Notes: a model not told the origin generated them from the letters alone. Counted from the stretch's first letter, positions 8,120 to 17,633 are shown. The stretch is DNA of 55,736 nt from Fluviibacter sp039805865 (GCA_039805865.1 JBDLTI010000006.1:1-55736); one strand, 5' to 3'. Made by a program: numbers and translations.

Positions 8120-9498
8120 CAGGCGCCCGCCACCATCATGCGATCAATCAGAATGGCACCAGATTGTTTAGCACTTCGACTTAACCTGTCTTCAGCGATT
8201 GCCACAATGCCCTGCATCATGTCTTTGAGGTTCCCCGCGATGGTGATTTCTTCGACGGGATAAGCAATCTCACCGTTTTCGATCCAGAACCCGGCCGCCC
8301 CACGCGAATAATCCCCGTTCACGTAATTCACCCCCTGCCCCAGAAGTTCGGTCACCAGCAAACCACGACCCATGGTCTTCATTAACGATTGGAGATCCGG
8401 ATGTGCTGCCCGCGTATCACGCAAGAAAAGATTGTGGCTGCCCCCGCCATTGGCGGTTGGCGTCATGCCCAGTTTGCGTGCGGTGTAAACCGACAGAAAA
8501 TAACCTTCGAGCACGCCGCCGCGAACCACATCACGGTCATGCGTTGCCAAACCATCGCCATCAAACGGTGCGCTCGATTGACCACCTCGTAGCAACGGAC
8601 GCTCTTCCAGCACCACGAAGTCCGGCAGAATTTTTGTTCCTAGGGCACCTTCCAGAAACGAACTCTTGCGATAAAGCGCACCACCGGAAGCCGCATGCAC
8701 CAGGCTTCCCACAATCGTTGATGCAATAGGCGCCTCAAATATCACCGGCACTTCGCCTGTCGGACACTGCCGCCCGCCGAGCCTTGCAACCGCCCGCTTC
8801 GCCGCTTTTAGCCCAATCTCACCTGCCGGTGGAAACTGCGATGCCGCACGCACCGATTCGTACCAATCGTCTCTCTGCATGCCTTGGGCATCGGCCGCGA
8901 TTAAGGCGCACCCAATGCTATGCCGACTGGTCGGATAACCGCCCAGAAAACCAAGGCTGTTCCCCATAACGAAATGCCCCTGGTGCGTCGATACCGAAGC
9001 GCCTTCCGAGTTCTGAATCGCAGACGAATACGCCAACCCGGCTGCTTCACATTCCCGCGCCAGATTCACCGCAGTTTCTACCGATGGCGTCCAGGGGTGA
9101 AACAGATCCAGATCGGGCACCGGCCCCAGCATGAGCTGCTCGACATCTGGCAAACCCGCACAGGGGTCTTCAGCGGTAAAGCGTGCAATATCCAGTGCTG
9201 CAAGCACCGTAGCCTGCAAGGCTTCGCCTGAGAAATCGCTCGTGGACGCATAGCCTTTGCGCTGCCCCAGATAGACCGTAACCCCCACCTGCTTATCACG
9301 ATGATGCTCGATCGTTTCTACCTCACCTTGGCGCACATTAACGCTCTGCCCAAAGCCTTCCGAAATCTCTACCTCGGAGGCAGATGCGCCGCCCCCTTTA
9401 GCCAGAGCAATCACGTCCGTGGCAATCCTGGACAGTGCTTCATGGGTATGGGCAAATAAATGATCGTTCGTTGAAGCGTCTACGGCGTGAGTAGTCAT
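8119..9498 (-). CDS. pmbA: Metalloprotease PmbA (TldE)
   Basis: PmbA/TldE is one half of the TldD-TldE metalloprotease, which degrades unfolded peptides and matures microcin B17 and CcdA-type substrates. The product is 459 residues with the U62 peptidase fold signature (for example YSRGAAGFWIENGEI near the C-terminus). The start at ATG 9498 (MTTHAVDAS) is preferred over an in-frame start at 9612, which would run into the divergent darP gene. The zinc-binding HExxxH of TldD is absent, as expected for the TldE subunit. tldD is not in the window. Divergent pairing with yjgA/darP is a conserved proteobacterial arrangement. Confidence 0.95.
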   Translation of the reverse strand: MTTHAVDASTNDHLFAHTHEALSRIATDVIALAKGGGASASEVEISEGFGQSVNVRQGEVETIEHHRDKQVGVTVYLGQRKGYASTSDFSGEALQATVLAALDIARFTAEDPCAGLPDVEQLMLGPVPDLDLFHPWTPSVETAVNLARECEAAGLAYSSAIQNSEGASVSTHQGHFVMGNSLGFLGGYPTSRHSIGCALIAADAQGMQRDDWYESVRAASQFPPAGEIGLKAAKRAVARLGGRQCPTGEVPVIFEAPIASTIVGSLVHAASGGALYRKSSFLEGALGTKILPDFVVLEERPLLRGGQSSAPFDGDGLATHDRDVVRGGVLEGYFLSVYTARKLGMTPTANGGGSHNLFLRDTRAAHPDLQSLMKTMGRGLLVTELLGQGVNYVNGDYSRGAAGFWIENGEIAYPVEEITIAGNLKDMMQGIVAIAEDRLSRSAKQSGAILIDRMMVAGA

Positions 9499-9584
9499 GA
9501 GGCAATCGTCAGAGGTTTTGTATTCGGTTGGTATGATAGCGGCAAAACACTCACCGCATCGAATCAGCAGAACGATAGAAAACC

Positions 9585-10196
9585 ATGCCTTTCCACGCCA
9601 GCAAACCCCCAAGTCACTTTCACACCCGTCAGGGCCAGGAAGTCGTCAACGCCGAACCGGAACCAAAGACGCTGTCGCGCCGCCCCAGCAAGACAAAGGC
9701 CAAGGAAGCATCAGACTCCCTGCAAGAGTTAGGAAAACGCCTGGTGGGCGTGAGCAACGATCGTCTGAAAAAACTGGACATACCAGAAACGCTGGCCGAT
9801 GCCGTTCGGGAGGCCAAAAAGATTTCGTCTTTCGGAGCACTACGCCGTCAGATGCAATACATCGGCAAACTGATGCGCGATGTCGACATCGAACCGATTC
9901 AAGAAATGCTCGATGAACTCGATGGCGTTTCAAACAAAGCCAACGCCCGGTTCCATTTACTGGAAAAACAACGGGAAAAACTGTTGGCGGATGAGTCCTT
10001 AATTACGGCACTCAAAAATGATCATCCTGACCTTGATGTTTCGGCATTACGCACGCTGCGCCGCAATGCCCTCAAAGAGCAGGCTGAAAACAAGCCACCC
10101 AAGGCTTACCGTGCCATCTTCCAGTTGCTCAAATCGCTGCAGGAAGAAACCTCTACCGAGGCTGAAGCCACCAACGAGGACGTCAGCGAAGACTGA
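9585..10196 (+). CDS. darP: Ribosome-associated protein DarP (YjgA, DUF615)
   Basis: DarP/YjgA is a small basic protein that associates with late 50S assembly intermediates. The 203-residue product matches the DUF615 family: a Lys-rich N-terminal segment, then the conserved stretches LQELGKRLV and RRQMQYIGKLMRD, and a C-terminal helix-rich region ending in an acidic tail (EEATNEDVSED-like). It is divergent from pmbA with 86 bp between the starts, so promoters for both lie there; I see TATGAT at 9532-9537 as a possible -10 but no good -35. Its stop codon lies inside an 8-bp inverted repeat shared with the convergent aminopeptidase gene. Confidence 0.93.
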   Translation: MPFHASKPPSHFHTRQGQEVVNAEPEPKTLSRRPSKTKAKEASDSLQELGKRLVGVSNDRLKKLDIPETLADAVREAKKISSFGALRRQMQYIGKLMRDVDIEPIQEMLDELDGVSNKANARFHLLEKQREKLLADESLITALKNDHPDLDVSALRTLRRNALKEQAENKPPKAYRAIFQLLKSLQEETSTEAEATNEDVSED

Positions 10197-10200
10197 CGTC
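10179..10200. terminator. Hairpin shared by two convergent stop codons
   Basis: GACGTCAG (10179-10186) and CTGACGTC (10193-10200) form a perfect 8-bp stem with a 6-nt loop. The TGA of darP (10194-10196) lies in the right arm and the stop of the opposing aminopeptidase overlaps its end. There is no T-run on either side, so it is at best a weak or Rho-assisted bidirectional terminator. Confidence 0.35.
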
Positions 10201-11890
10201 AGAACGCCGGGGAAGGTCGTGGCAAGCCTTTAGCCCCCAGCGACTGCAGAAACTCTAGCGTCAGCGCTGCACCAAAGCCGGTTGTATCGCTGGCCACTGC
10301 AGCCAACCCCCCTTTGCAGGTAGCGGCTGACAAATCCAGGTGCATCCAGGGAACATCGCCCACGAACAGGTTCAAAAAGCGCGCGGCCAGAATATGATCC
10401 GCCTCGCCATCCAGGGTGCACTGCTTGATATCGGCCACCTGACTCTCCAGGGCACTATCGTAGTCATCCGGCATGACAAATGGCATCAACCGTTCGCCTG
10501 CAACCGCGCCGGCTTCTTCCAGGCGCTTGCCTAAAAGACGTTGCGTCGCAAAGAAACCACTCATTCGGTTACCCAGCGCAGTGGTCATACTGCCGGTAAG
10601 TGTTGCAAAATCCAGCACCACATCCGGCTTCGCTGCTGCGGCCAACGTCAATGTATCGGCCAGCACCATGCGCCCTTCCGCATCGGTATGCACAATCTCG
10701 ATGGTGCGGCCATTCAGCGCAGTGACGACATCGCCCTGTCGATAGGCGCCCGGACCAATGTCATTACGCGACAGCGCCAGCCATGCATCCAACTTAATGG
10801 GCAATTGCAACTGTGCGGCTGCCTGAATCACCGCTAGCACCACAGCCGCGCCGGCCATGTCTTCGTGCATCCCCGCCATATAACGGGCCGGCTTCAGATT
10901 GTGCCCGCCGGTATCAAAACAGATGCCTTTCCCGACCAGTGCCACATGCGGCAACGGCACCGCTGCCGACTTGTCCTTCGGATCCCGTTTCACGGGTTTA
11001 ACTTTAGGGGCATAGCTCAGGTGCACGATTGCCGCATCCTGCTCCGAGCTACCCTGGGCCACCGCCAAAAACGCACCGGCCTTCATTTTCTTTAACTGGG
11101 CGACATCGTAGGTGTCACAACGAATACCCAAACCTTTGATCTGCGATGGAATCAAGCCCCGGAATGATGCCGGTGTCAGCTGATTCGGCGGCAATACGCA
11201 CAAAGCACGGGTCAAGGTATTGGCCTGTGCTTTGGCCAATGTATTTACCAGCAATGTTTTGAGGAATGCTTGGTCGCGCGCGCCCACCCATAAACGTACT
11301 TCAGGCAACTTCGCTGCTTTAGAAGTACCGGTTGTTTTGGCCGGTTTTTCGATGGCCGCCGTCTTCGGCAACGCAACACGATTGACCGCTGCAACGTAAG
11401 CGGCATCAGGCATGGCACTGGCTACAAAGCCGGCAGAGCCATGAATCACCACGTCCAGGCGTACCGGTTGTTCGGCTAAAAGCCCGCCCAAAGCCTGGCG
11501 TAATTGCTGGTGACGCAAAAAGGCTGCTGCATCAGGATCTAAGGCCACCCACCGAACCAACCCGCCTCCCGACAGCGTCGCTTCTGGCAGCAAGGGTTCT
11601 ACCGGCGTTTTTCCGGCGCCCGCAGCAACCCTTAACAAAGCAGCCGGTTTTTTACGCTGCCTTGCCAACACCTGTTTCAACAGCCCGCCACCCGGCAAGC
11701 CTGCGGGCACAGTCCCGCTCACCAGCAATGAGGCAGGAAACAAGACCACCACATGCGATAACCCATTGATTACACTCTCTTTTAGCTTGCCGCTCTCCAG
11801 AACAACCCGTGGCAATACCGGTTGCCAATTCGGGGGGAGCGTCTTTGTTGCAGCAGAAGTTGAGCGGGTACGCGGGTTGATCGCAGCCAT
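10199..11890 (-). CDS. M17 family leucyl aminopeptidase
   Basis: Cytosolic dizinc aminopeptidase that releases N-terminal residues from peptides. The metal and catalytic residues of M17 are present: K and D in VGKGICFDTGG, the lysine in NLKP, D in HEDMAGA, and D/E/R in VHTDAEGR. At 563 residues it is longer than E. coli PepA (503). The extra length is in an N-terminal half rich in Ala, Lys and Gly, including a Lys/Thr-rich linker at about residues 175-190. GICFDTGGHN replaces the commoner GITFDSGG. It is a single gene, convergent with darP (2 bp apart) and divergent from thyA. The family is certain; the exact subfamily is not. Confidence 0.92.
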   Translation of the reverse strand: MAAINPRTRSTSAATKTLPPNWQPVLPRVVLESGKLKESVINGLSHVVVLFPASLLVSGTVPAGLPGGGLLKQVLARQRKKPAALLRVAAGAGKTPVEPLLPEATLSGGGLVRWVALDPDAAAFLRHQQLRQALGGLLAEQPVRLDVVIHGSAGFVASAMPDAAYVAAVNRVALPKTAAIEKPAKTTGTSKAAKLPEVRLWVGARDQAFLKTLLVNTLAKAQANTLTRALCVLPPNQLTPASFRGLIPSQIKGLGIRCDTYDVAQLKKMKAGAFLAVAQGSSEQDAAIVHLSYAPKVKPVKRDPKDKSAAVPLPHVALVGKGICFDTGGHNLKPARYMAGMHEDMAGAAVVLAVIQAAAQLQLPIKLDAWLALSRNDIGPGAYRQGDVVTALNGRTIEIVHTDAEGRMVLADTLTLAAAAKPDVVLDFATLTGSMTTALGNRMSGFFATQRLLGKRLEEAGAVAGERLMPFVMPDDYDSALESQVADIKQCTLDGEADHILAARFLNLFVGDVPWMHLDLSAATCKGGLAAVASDTTGFGAALTLEFLQSLGAKGLPRPSPAF

Positions 11891-11977
11891 ATCGAAGGTT
11901 TCTCAAGGGTAATATGCGATGATTATAGGGTTGATTCACCTCAAAAATAGCTCAAAAACTAGATAACGGGTTTCCGT

Positions 11978-12826
11978 ATGCAGACTTATCTGAACCTCAT
12001 GCAGCACGTGCTCGATCACGGCCACGTCAAAACAGATCGAACCGGTACCGGTACACGCTCGGTTTTCGGCTGGCAGATGCGTTTCGATCTGGAGCAGGGG
12101 TTTCCCGTACTCACTACCAAAAAGCTCCATCTGCGTTCGATCATTCACGAATTACTGTGGTTCCTGCAGGGCAGCACCAACATTGCCTATCTCAAAGAAA
12201 ACGGCGTCTCAATCTGGGATGATTGGGCGGATGATAACGGCGAGCTGGGTCCCGTCTACGGCAAACAATGGCGCCGCTGGGAAACCGTCGTTCCTGGCCA
12301 AGAGGGTGCGCCACCCACTATCCGCACGATCGACCAAATCACCCAGCTCGTAGAAGGCCTCAAAAACAACCCGGATTCGCGCCGTCACCTGGTGTGTGCC
12401 TGGAATCCGGGCGAAGTCGATCGCATGGCACTGCCGCCCTGCCACGCACTTTTCCAGTTTTATGTCGCGCCACCAGCCGCAGGTGATGCAGACCAGCGGC
12501 CTCGTTTGTCGTGTCAGCTCTACCAGCGTAGTGCGGACATCTTCCTCGGCGTCCCTTTCAACATCGCTTCCTATGCGCTGTTGACCATGATGATTGCCCA
12601 GGTATGCGGCTACCGCCCCGGTGAATTCATTCACACCCTGGGCGATGCGCACCTCTACAGCAATCATCTGGAACAGGCCAAGCTTCAACTCAGCCGCGAT
12701 ACACGCCAGCTACCGGTGATGCGCATTAATCCGGCCGTTAAAGATCTCTACGCCTTCCGTTTTGAAGACTTTACGCTGGAAGGCTATGAACCGCATCCGC
12801 ATATCCCTGCACCGGTGGCTGTTTAA
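11978..12826 (+). CDS. thyA: Thymidylate synthase
   Basis: ThyA methylates dUMP to dTMP with 5,10-methylene-THF, giving dihydrofolate. The nucleophile is C155 in LPPCHALFQFYV, and the substrate-binding stretches RRHLVCAWNP and LSCQLYQRSADIFLGVPFN are intact. At 282 residues it is about 18 longer than E. coli ThyA. The extra residues lie after GQEGAPP (about residue 108) and between FYV and LSCQ (a Pro/Ala/Asp-rich insertion). It begins the cluster thyA-pgi-folA; pgi starts 12 bp downstream. Together with folA and glyA it completes the thymidylate cycle within this window. Confidence 0.97.
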   Translation: MQTYLNLMQHVLDHGHVKTDRTGTGTRSVFGWQMRFDLEQGFPVLTTKKLHLRSIIHELLWFLQGSTNIAYLKENGVSIWDDWADDNGELGPVYGKQWRRWETVVPGQEGAPPTIRTIDQITQLVEGLKNNPDSRRHLVCAWNPGEVDRMALPPCHALFQFYVAPPAAGDADQRPRLSCQLYQRSADIFLGVPFNIASYALLTMMIAQVCGYRPGEFIHTLGDAHLYSNHLEQAKLQLSRDTRQLPVMRINPAVKDLYAFRFEDFTLEGYEPHPHIPAPVAV

Positions 12827-12838
12827 GCAGATCGCACC

Positions 12839-14485
12839 ATGAGCCAAGACATTACTCAAACACCGGCATGGGCGCGCCTGAGCAAAGCCCGAGATCGTCT
12901 CGCCAAGACGCATTTGCGCGAACTCTTCGCTGCCAACCCTCAGCGATTTAATGACTTCTCCATCCGTACCCATGATCTGCTGCTGGACTTCTCCAAGCAG
13001 CGTCTAGACGGCGAAGTGCTTGACGCATTGGTGACTCTGGCAGAAGACGCCAATGTCACCGGTTGGCGAGAGCGTCTTTTCGCTGGCGAACAGATTAATG
13101 TCAGCGAAGAGCGTGCTGTACTTCATCCCGCGCTCAGGCACCTTGAAGAAACGGCATTCCCTGCCACAGGCCTCGATGTCATGCCCGATGTGCGCAAAGT
13201 GCGCACCCAGATGGCCGAGATTGTCGAGAAACTACGCAGTGGCAACTGGAAAGGCTACAGCGGCGAAACCATTCGCCACGTCGTCAACATTGGCATCGGT
13301 GGCTCGGACCTTGGCCCGAAGATGGCTACACGAGCCCTCTCGGCTTTCGCCCATCCGGGGCTGCATGTCCACTATGTATCGAATCTGGATGGCGCCCATC
13401 TGGCGCCACTGCTAGAAACCCTGGATCCACGCAGCACCCTCTTCATCATCGCCAGCAAAACGTTTACGACGCAAGAAACGATGATCAATGCTGCCAGCGC
13501 ACGCAACTGGATGCTGGCACACACAGGATCAGAAGAAACACTGGCGAAGCATTTTGTTGCCGTTTCAGCGCACCCTGAACGGGCTGCTGAATTCGGTATC
13601 CCGCCCGCGCAAGTGTTACCAATGTGGGACTGGGTCGGTGGGCGTTACTCTCTCTGGTCTGCGGTCGGCCTCCCCTTAGCCATCAGCATTGGCATGAGCG
13701 GTTTTGAGCGTCTGCTGGCTGGCGCGCAGGCTATGGACCAGCATTTCCGCCAGGCACCCCTCGAAGATAACCTGCCCGTTTTATTGGCGCTACTGGGCAT
13801 CTGGAACACCAATTTCCTGGGCGCGCACACTTCGGCGATCGTGCCTTATAACGAATCGCTACGCCATCTGCCAGGCTATTTACAGCAGCTGGAAATGGAA
13901 TCCAACGGCAAGACCGTCAACCGTGATGGCCAGCCCCTTACCTGCCCGGCCAACCCCATCGTCTGGGGAGAGATCGGTGCCAATGGTCAGCATGCGTTCT
14001 TCCAGCTCTTGCATCAGGGCGGCTGGCTGGTGCCCTGCGACTTTATCGCCACGGCACTTAGCGACTACCCACTGCCCGGCCACCAGGCCCCGCTGCTTGC
14101 CAACTGCTTTGCGCAGAGCGCAGCGCTGGCTTTCGGTAAGACCGAAGCAGAAGCCCGCCACGAACTCGAGGCAGCAGGGCTATCGGAAACACAACGCGAG
14201 ACCCTGTTACCGCATAAAGTGTTTGCTGGCAACCAGCCTTCGACCACCTTGCTGCTGCCGCGCCTTGATCCGTATCACCTGGGGCTGCTGCTCGCGCTTT
14301 ATGAACACAAAGTCTTTGTTCAAGGCGTTATCTGGGGCATCAATTCTTTTGACCAATGGGGCGTTGAGCTGGGTAAACAACTGGCTTCCCGTGTCCTCCC
14401 TGTTCTCAATGGCGAGGCTGGCAAAGAAACACTGGATGCCTCAACGCGTGGCCTAATCGACTGGACACAAACAACGCATGGCTGA
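12839..14485 (+). CDS. pgi: Glucose-6-phosphate isomerase
   Basis: Interconverts glucose-6-phosphate and fructose-6-phosphate. The 548-residue product is colinear with E. coli Pgi. The phosphate-binding region NIGIGGSDLGPKM, the second SIS signature around DWVGGRYSLWSAVGLP and the C-terminal stretch GINSFDQWGVELGKQLA are all present. It lies between thyA and folA, two genes that are usually adjacent, and overlaps folA by 8 bp. That placement suggests it was inserted into an existing thyA-folA pair and is cotranscribed with them. Confidence 0.98.
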   Translation: MSQDITQTPAWARLSKARDRLAKTHLRELFAANPQRFNDFSIRTHDLLLDFSKQRLDGEVLDALVTLAEDANVTGWRERLFAGEQINVSEERAVLHPALRHLEETAFPATGLDVMPDVRKVRTQMAEIVEKLRSGNWKGYSGETIRHVVNIGIGGSDLGPKMATRALSAFAHPGLHVHYVSNLDGAHLAPLLETLDPRSTLFIIASKTFTTQETMINAASARNWMLAHTGSEETLAKHFVAVSAHPERAAEFGIPPAQVLPMWDWVGGRYSLWSAVGLPLAISIGMSGFERLLAGAQAMDQHFRQAPLEDNLPVLLALLGIWNTNFLGAHTSAIVPYNESLRHLPGYLQQLEMESNGKTVNRDGQPLTCPANPIVWGEIGANGQHAFFQLLHQGGWLVPCDFIATALSDYPLPGHQAPLLANCFAQSAALAFGKTEAEARHELEAAGLSETQRETLLPHKVFAGNQPSTTLLLPRLDPYHLGLLLALYEHKVFVQGVIWGINSFDQWGVELGKQLASRVLPVLNGEAGKETLDASTRGLIDWTQTTHG

Positions 14486-14996
14486 CACCCTTTATCCTAA
14501 TTTGACCATCATTGTGGCCGTTGCCCGTAACGGCATTATTGGTGCCACCAATGATGCGGGCGTTGGTACCCTGCCCTGGCATTTGCCCGAAGACTTGAAG
14601 CATTTCAAAGAGACCACCAGCGGTCACCCTATCATCATGGGTCGTAAAACCTGGGAGTCGCTGGGTCGCCCGCTCCCCAACCGACGCAACATTGTCATCT
14701 CACGACAATCGGATTACGTAGCGACAGGCGCAGAAGTCTTCGCATCGTTGCCCGCGGCAATTTCTGCCATTGGAAGCAACACTGCTTTTATTATCGGCGG
14801 CGCCGAGCTCTATCGCCAGGCCTTGCCACTGGCGGGACAACTAATCATCACGGAAGTTGATCTTGACGCAAAAGGGGACACCCACTTCCCCCCACTCGGT
14901 TCGGAATGGCAGGAAGCCTCCCGCGTAGCACATATCAGTGCGTCGGGGATTCCGTATGCGCTGGTTCGCTATGCGCGCTCTGCGAAGGGTGCGTAA
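14478..14996 (+). CDS. folA: Dihydrofolate reductase
   Basis: FolA reduces dihydrofolate to tetrahydrofolate with NADPH and is the target of trimethoprim. The 172-residue product has the family landmarks IIVAVARNGIIG, LPWHLPEDLKHFK, IMGRKTWESLGRPLP and FIIGGAELY. The start ATG 14478 overlaps the last 8 bases of pgi, so translation is coupled. A short N-terminal insertion (NDAGVG) precedes the Leu-Pro-Trp motif. The last 62 bp overlap the 3' end of the convergent symporter gene. Confidence 0.97.
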   Translation: MADTLYPNLTIIVAVARNGIIGATNDAGVGTLPWHLPEDLKHFKETTSGHPIIMGRKTWESLGRPLPNRRNIVISRQSDYVATGAEVFASLPAAISAIGSNTAFIIGGAELYRQALPLAGQLIITEVDLDAKGDTHFPPLGSEWQEASRVAHISASGIPYALVRYARSAKGA

Positions 14997-16215
14997 GCAC
15001 ACCCTCCCATTTCGCTACGACGGCTGTCGCGATACCATTACCCAGCACATTGGTTGCCGAACGCGCCATATCCAGGAAGTGATCAACGCCTAGGATGAGT
15101 AACACGCCGGCCTCCGGAATATTAAAGTGCGCCAAAGTAGCTGCAATAACGACCAACGATGCCCGTGGCACGCCGGCAATCCCCTTGGACGTCACCATCA
15201 GCATCAGCAACATCAGAAACTGTTGGCCCAGGCTCATCTCGATGCCGTAGACCTGTGCAATAAATAACGTTGCAAAGGTGCAATACATCATCGAGCCATC
15301 CAGGTTGAATGAATAGCCCACGGGCAAAACAAACGAAGCAATCTTGTTTGGCGCACCAAAACGCTCTACCTGCTCCAGAGTTTTCGGGTAAGCCGCTTCA
15401 GAACTGGCGGTCGTGAAAGCCAACACCAAAGGCTGCCGCAGCATGGCCACCAGCTTGAGCACCGACTTGCCCAGCACCAGAGAACCGGCAAGAATAATCA
15501 CCAACCACAGCGTGAGAATCGAGGCATAGAACGCCAGCATGAACTTGGCGTACGTCCCCAGAATGCCCAAACCATTCTTGGCGATAACGGCTGATACCGC
15601 AGCAAAAACAGCCACCGGCGCAAACCTCATCACCATCGAGGTAATGCGCAGCATCACATGGGATAGCATGTCTAGATTGCGGAAAAACTCTTCCGCACGT
15701 GGGCCGAGATGCGCACCGGCCAGACCAAAGAATACGGAAAACACCACGATCTGCAGGATTTCATTCTTGGCCATGGCATCCATAATGCTGACCGGGAACA
15801 CGTGGTTTAAAAAGTTTTTAAGACCCGTACCTGACTGGGTAATGCCGCTGCTAGCCGTTACTTCCGGCACCGGCAAATTAACGCCGATACCCGGCTGCAA
15901 GAGAGACACCATCAACAAGCCGAGCAGCAACGAAACAAAAGACATGGTTAGAAACCAGCCAAAAGTCTTTGCACCGACTCGACCAATGGTTTTGCTGTCG
16001 CCCATGCTGGCAATACCAACAGCAAGGGTCGCAAACACCAGCGGTGCAATGATCATCTTGATCATGCGCAGGAAAATATCCGTCAGTAGCGAGATATTTT
16101 CTGCATATTCCAATGAAAAACCAGACTCTGCTCCCCAAGTATTGACGATTGCTCCGGAAGCAATACCAATAACCAGAGCGCCGATAATAAATTGTGTCAG
16201 ACGTTTAGATTCCAT
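14935..16215 (-). CDS. Dicarboxylate/amino-acid:cation symporter (DAACS family)
   Basis: Inner-membrane secondary transporter of the GltP/DctA type, importing dicarboxylates or acidic amino acids with protons or sodium. The 426-residue protein has eight or so hydrophobic segments. The serine-rich reentrant motif is ASSEAAYPKT (about residue 270), with the substrate-binding LPVGYSFNLDGSMMY just after it. It starts 14 bp downstream of aspA on the same strand, so the pair probably forms an aspartate-uptake and fumarate-producing operon; aspartate or C4-dicarboxylates are the likely substrates (inference from context). Its last 20 codons overlap folA on the other strand and encode a His/Ser/Pro-rich tail. 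Confidence 0.92.
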   Translation of the reverse strand: MESKRLTQFIIGALVIGIASGAIVNTWGAESGFSLEYAENISLLTDIFLRMIKMIIAPLVFATLAVGIASMGDSKTIGRVGAKTFGWFLTMSFVSLLLGLLMVSLLQPGIGVNLPVPEVTASSGITQSGTGLKNFLNHVFPVSIMDAMAKNEILQIVVFSVFFGLAGAHLGPRAEEFFRNLDMLSHVMLRITSMVMRFAPVAVFAAVSAVIAKNGLGILGTYAKFMLAFYASILTLWLVIILAGSLVLGKSVLKLVAMLRQPLVLAFTTASSEAAYPKTLEQVERFGAPNKIASFVLPVGYSFNLDGSMMYCTFATLFIAQVYGIEMSLGQQFLMLLMLMVTSKGIAGVPRASLVVIAATLAHFNIPEAGVLLILGVDHFLDMARSATNVLGNGIATAVVAKWEGVLTHPSQSAHSEPAHTESPTH

Positions 16216-16229
16216 GATGCTCTTTATGA

Positions 16230-17633
16230 TTAATCGGGCAGCCCGGGGTGTGTCAGCACATCGGGGCGCAAGACGCGCGCCAACGTTTCTTTATCAAGCA
16301 GACCCAGTTCCAGAACCAGGTCAGCGACAGGTCGGTTTTCAGCCAACGCCCGCTTGGCGACCAGCGTGGCATTTTCATAGCCGATATAAGGGTTCAGCGC
16401 CGTCGCCAAACCGGCCGAAGTGCGCACACGTTCGGCCAGCAGCGGCAAATTCGCTGTGATGCCGCGGACGCAATGCTGGGTAAGCGTTCTACAGGCCGCC
16501 GCCAGATGTTCAACACTTTTGAACAGACTATGCGCAATAATCGGCTCGAAAGCATTGAGTTGCAGCTGACCCGCTTCAGCCGCCATCGTGATCGTCATAT
16601 CGTTACCAATGACTTCGAAGGCCACCTGATTTACCACCTCCGGAATCACCGGATTGACTTTGCCGGGCATAATCGATGAACCGGCTGCCCTGGGCGGCAA
16701 ACGGATTTCATTCAAGCCCGCCTGCGGCCCGCTCGACAGCAAGCGAAGATCGTTACAAGTCTTTGACAGCTTTACGGCAATCCGTTTGAGCACGCCTGAT
16801 AATTGAACGAAAGCACCACAATCCTGCGTCGCTTCGATCAGATTCGGCGAACTAACCAAAGCCAAGCCCGACAATGCACTTAACCGTTCTGTCGCGAGTG
16901 GCGTGTAACGCACGTCTGTATTAATACCCGTGCCTATTGCCGTTGCGCCTAGATTCACCTCACGAATCAATGAAATCGCCTCACGCAAGCGCGACTCATC
17001 TTCCTCCAGCATCACCGCGTAGGTCGAGAACTCCTGACCTAGCGTCATTGGCACAGCATCTTGCAATTGCGTCCGACCAATCTTAAGCACCGATTTAAAT
17101 TCTTCAGCTTTCTCTGCGAAAGCCTCTCGCAAGCCAGCCATTGCCGATAGGAGTTCGCCAATGGCCAGACACGTTGCTACACGGAGCGCCGTTGGATAAA
17201 CGTCATTCGTGCTCTGCGACATATTCACATCGTTAATCGGATGCACAAACTGATAGTCACCCTTAGCGTGCCCCATGCGCTCTAGCGCCCGGTTCGCGAT
17301 CACTTCATTGGCATTCATATTGGTCGATGTACCAGCGCCGCCCTGAATCACATCAACGACGAACTGATCATGCAATTGACCGTCGAGGATATCGCAACAA
17401 GCACCCACAATGGCCTCTGCCTTGTCTTTGGGCAAGTGGCCGATTGCCGCATTGGCTTCTGCGGCTGCTTGCTTAACCAGCGCGAGTGCCCGAACCAGAC
17501 TCGTGTAGGTGCCAATGGTTTTCCCGGTGATCGGGTAGTTTTCAATGGCACGCAGCGTGTGAATTCCCCAAAAAGCCTCTTTAGGAATCTCGGCCTCTCC
17601 CAGTAAATCATGCTCAATACGAAACAAGCTCAT
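16230..17633 (-). CDS. aspA: Aspartate ammonia-lyase
   Basis: Converts L-aspartate to fumarate and ammonia. The fumarase/aspartase signature GSSIMPGKVNP is present with S319/S320 at the catalytic loop position. The 467-residue length is normal. ATG 17633 (MSLFRIEHDLLG) is chosen over the GTG one codon upstream because the Shine-Dalgarno AAGGAG sits 6 bases before the ATG and would be only 3 from the GTG. The gene is followed at 14 bp by a dicarboxylate/amino-acid symporter. Class-II fumarase shares the fold, but the N-terminus FRIEHDLLGEAEIP is that of aspartases. Confidence 0.95.
   Translation of the reverse strand: MSLFRIEHDLLGEAEIPKEAFWGIHTLRAIENYPITGKTIGTYTSLVRALALVKQAAAEANAAIGHLPKDKAEAIVGACCDILDGQLHDQFVVDVIQGGAGTSTNMNANEVIANRALERMGHAKGDYQFVHPINDVNMSQSTNDVYPTALRVATCLAIGELLSAMAGLREAFAEKAEEFKSVLKIGRTQLQDAVPMTLGQEFSTYAVMLEEDESRLREAISLIREVNLGATAIGTGINTDVRYTPLATERLSALSGLALVSSPNLIEATQDCGAFVQLSGVLKRIAVKLSKTCNDLRLLSSGPQAGLNEIRLPPRAAGSSIMPGKVNPVIPEVVNQVAFEVIGNDMTITMAAEAGQLQLNAFEPIIAHSLFKSVEHLAAACRTLTQHCVRGITANLPLLAERVRTSAGLATALNPYIGYENATLVAKRALAENRPVADLVLELGLLDKETLARVLRPDVLTHPGLPD

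Noticed and set aside
13704..14456. A 250-codon frame in another register of pgi
   Set aside because: Same-strand shadow of pgi with Cys/Trp/Arg-rich random-looking composition.
15539..16459. A 306-codon plus-strand frame opposite the symporter and aspA
   Set aside because: It lies entirely over two well-recognised genes and its product has no domain features; an antisense shadow.
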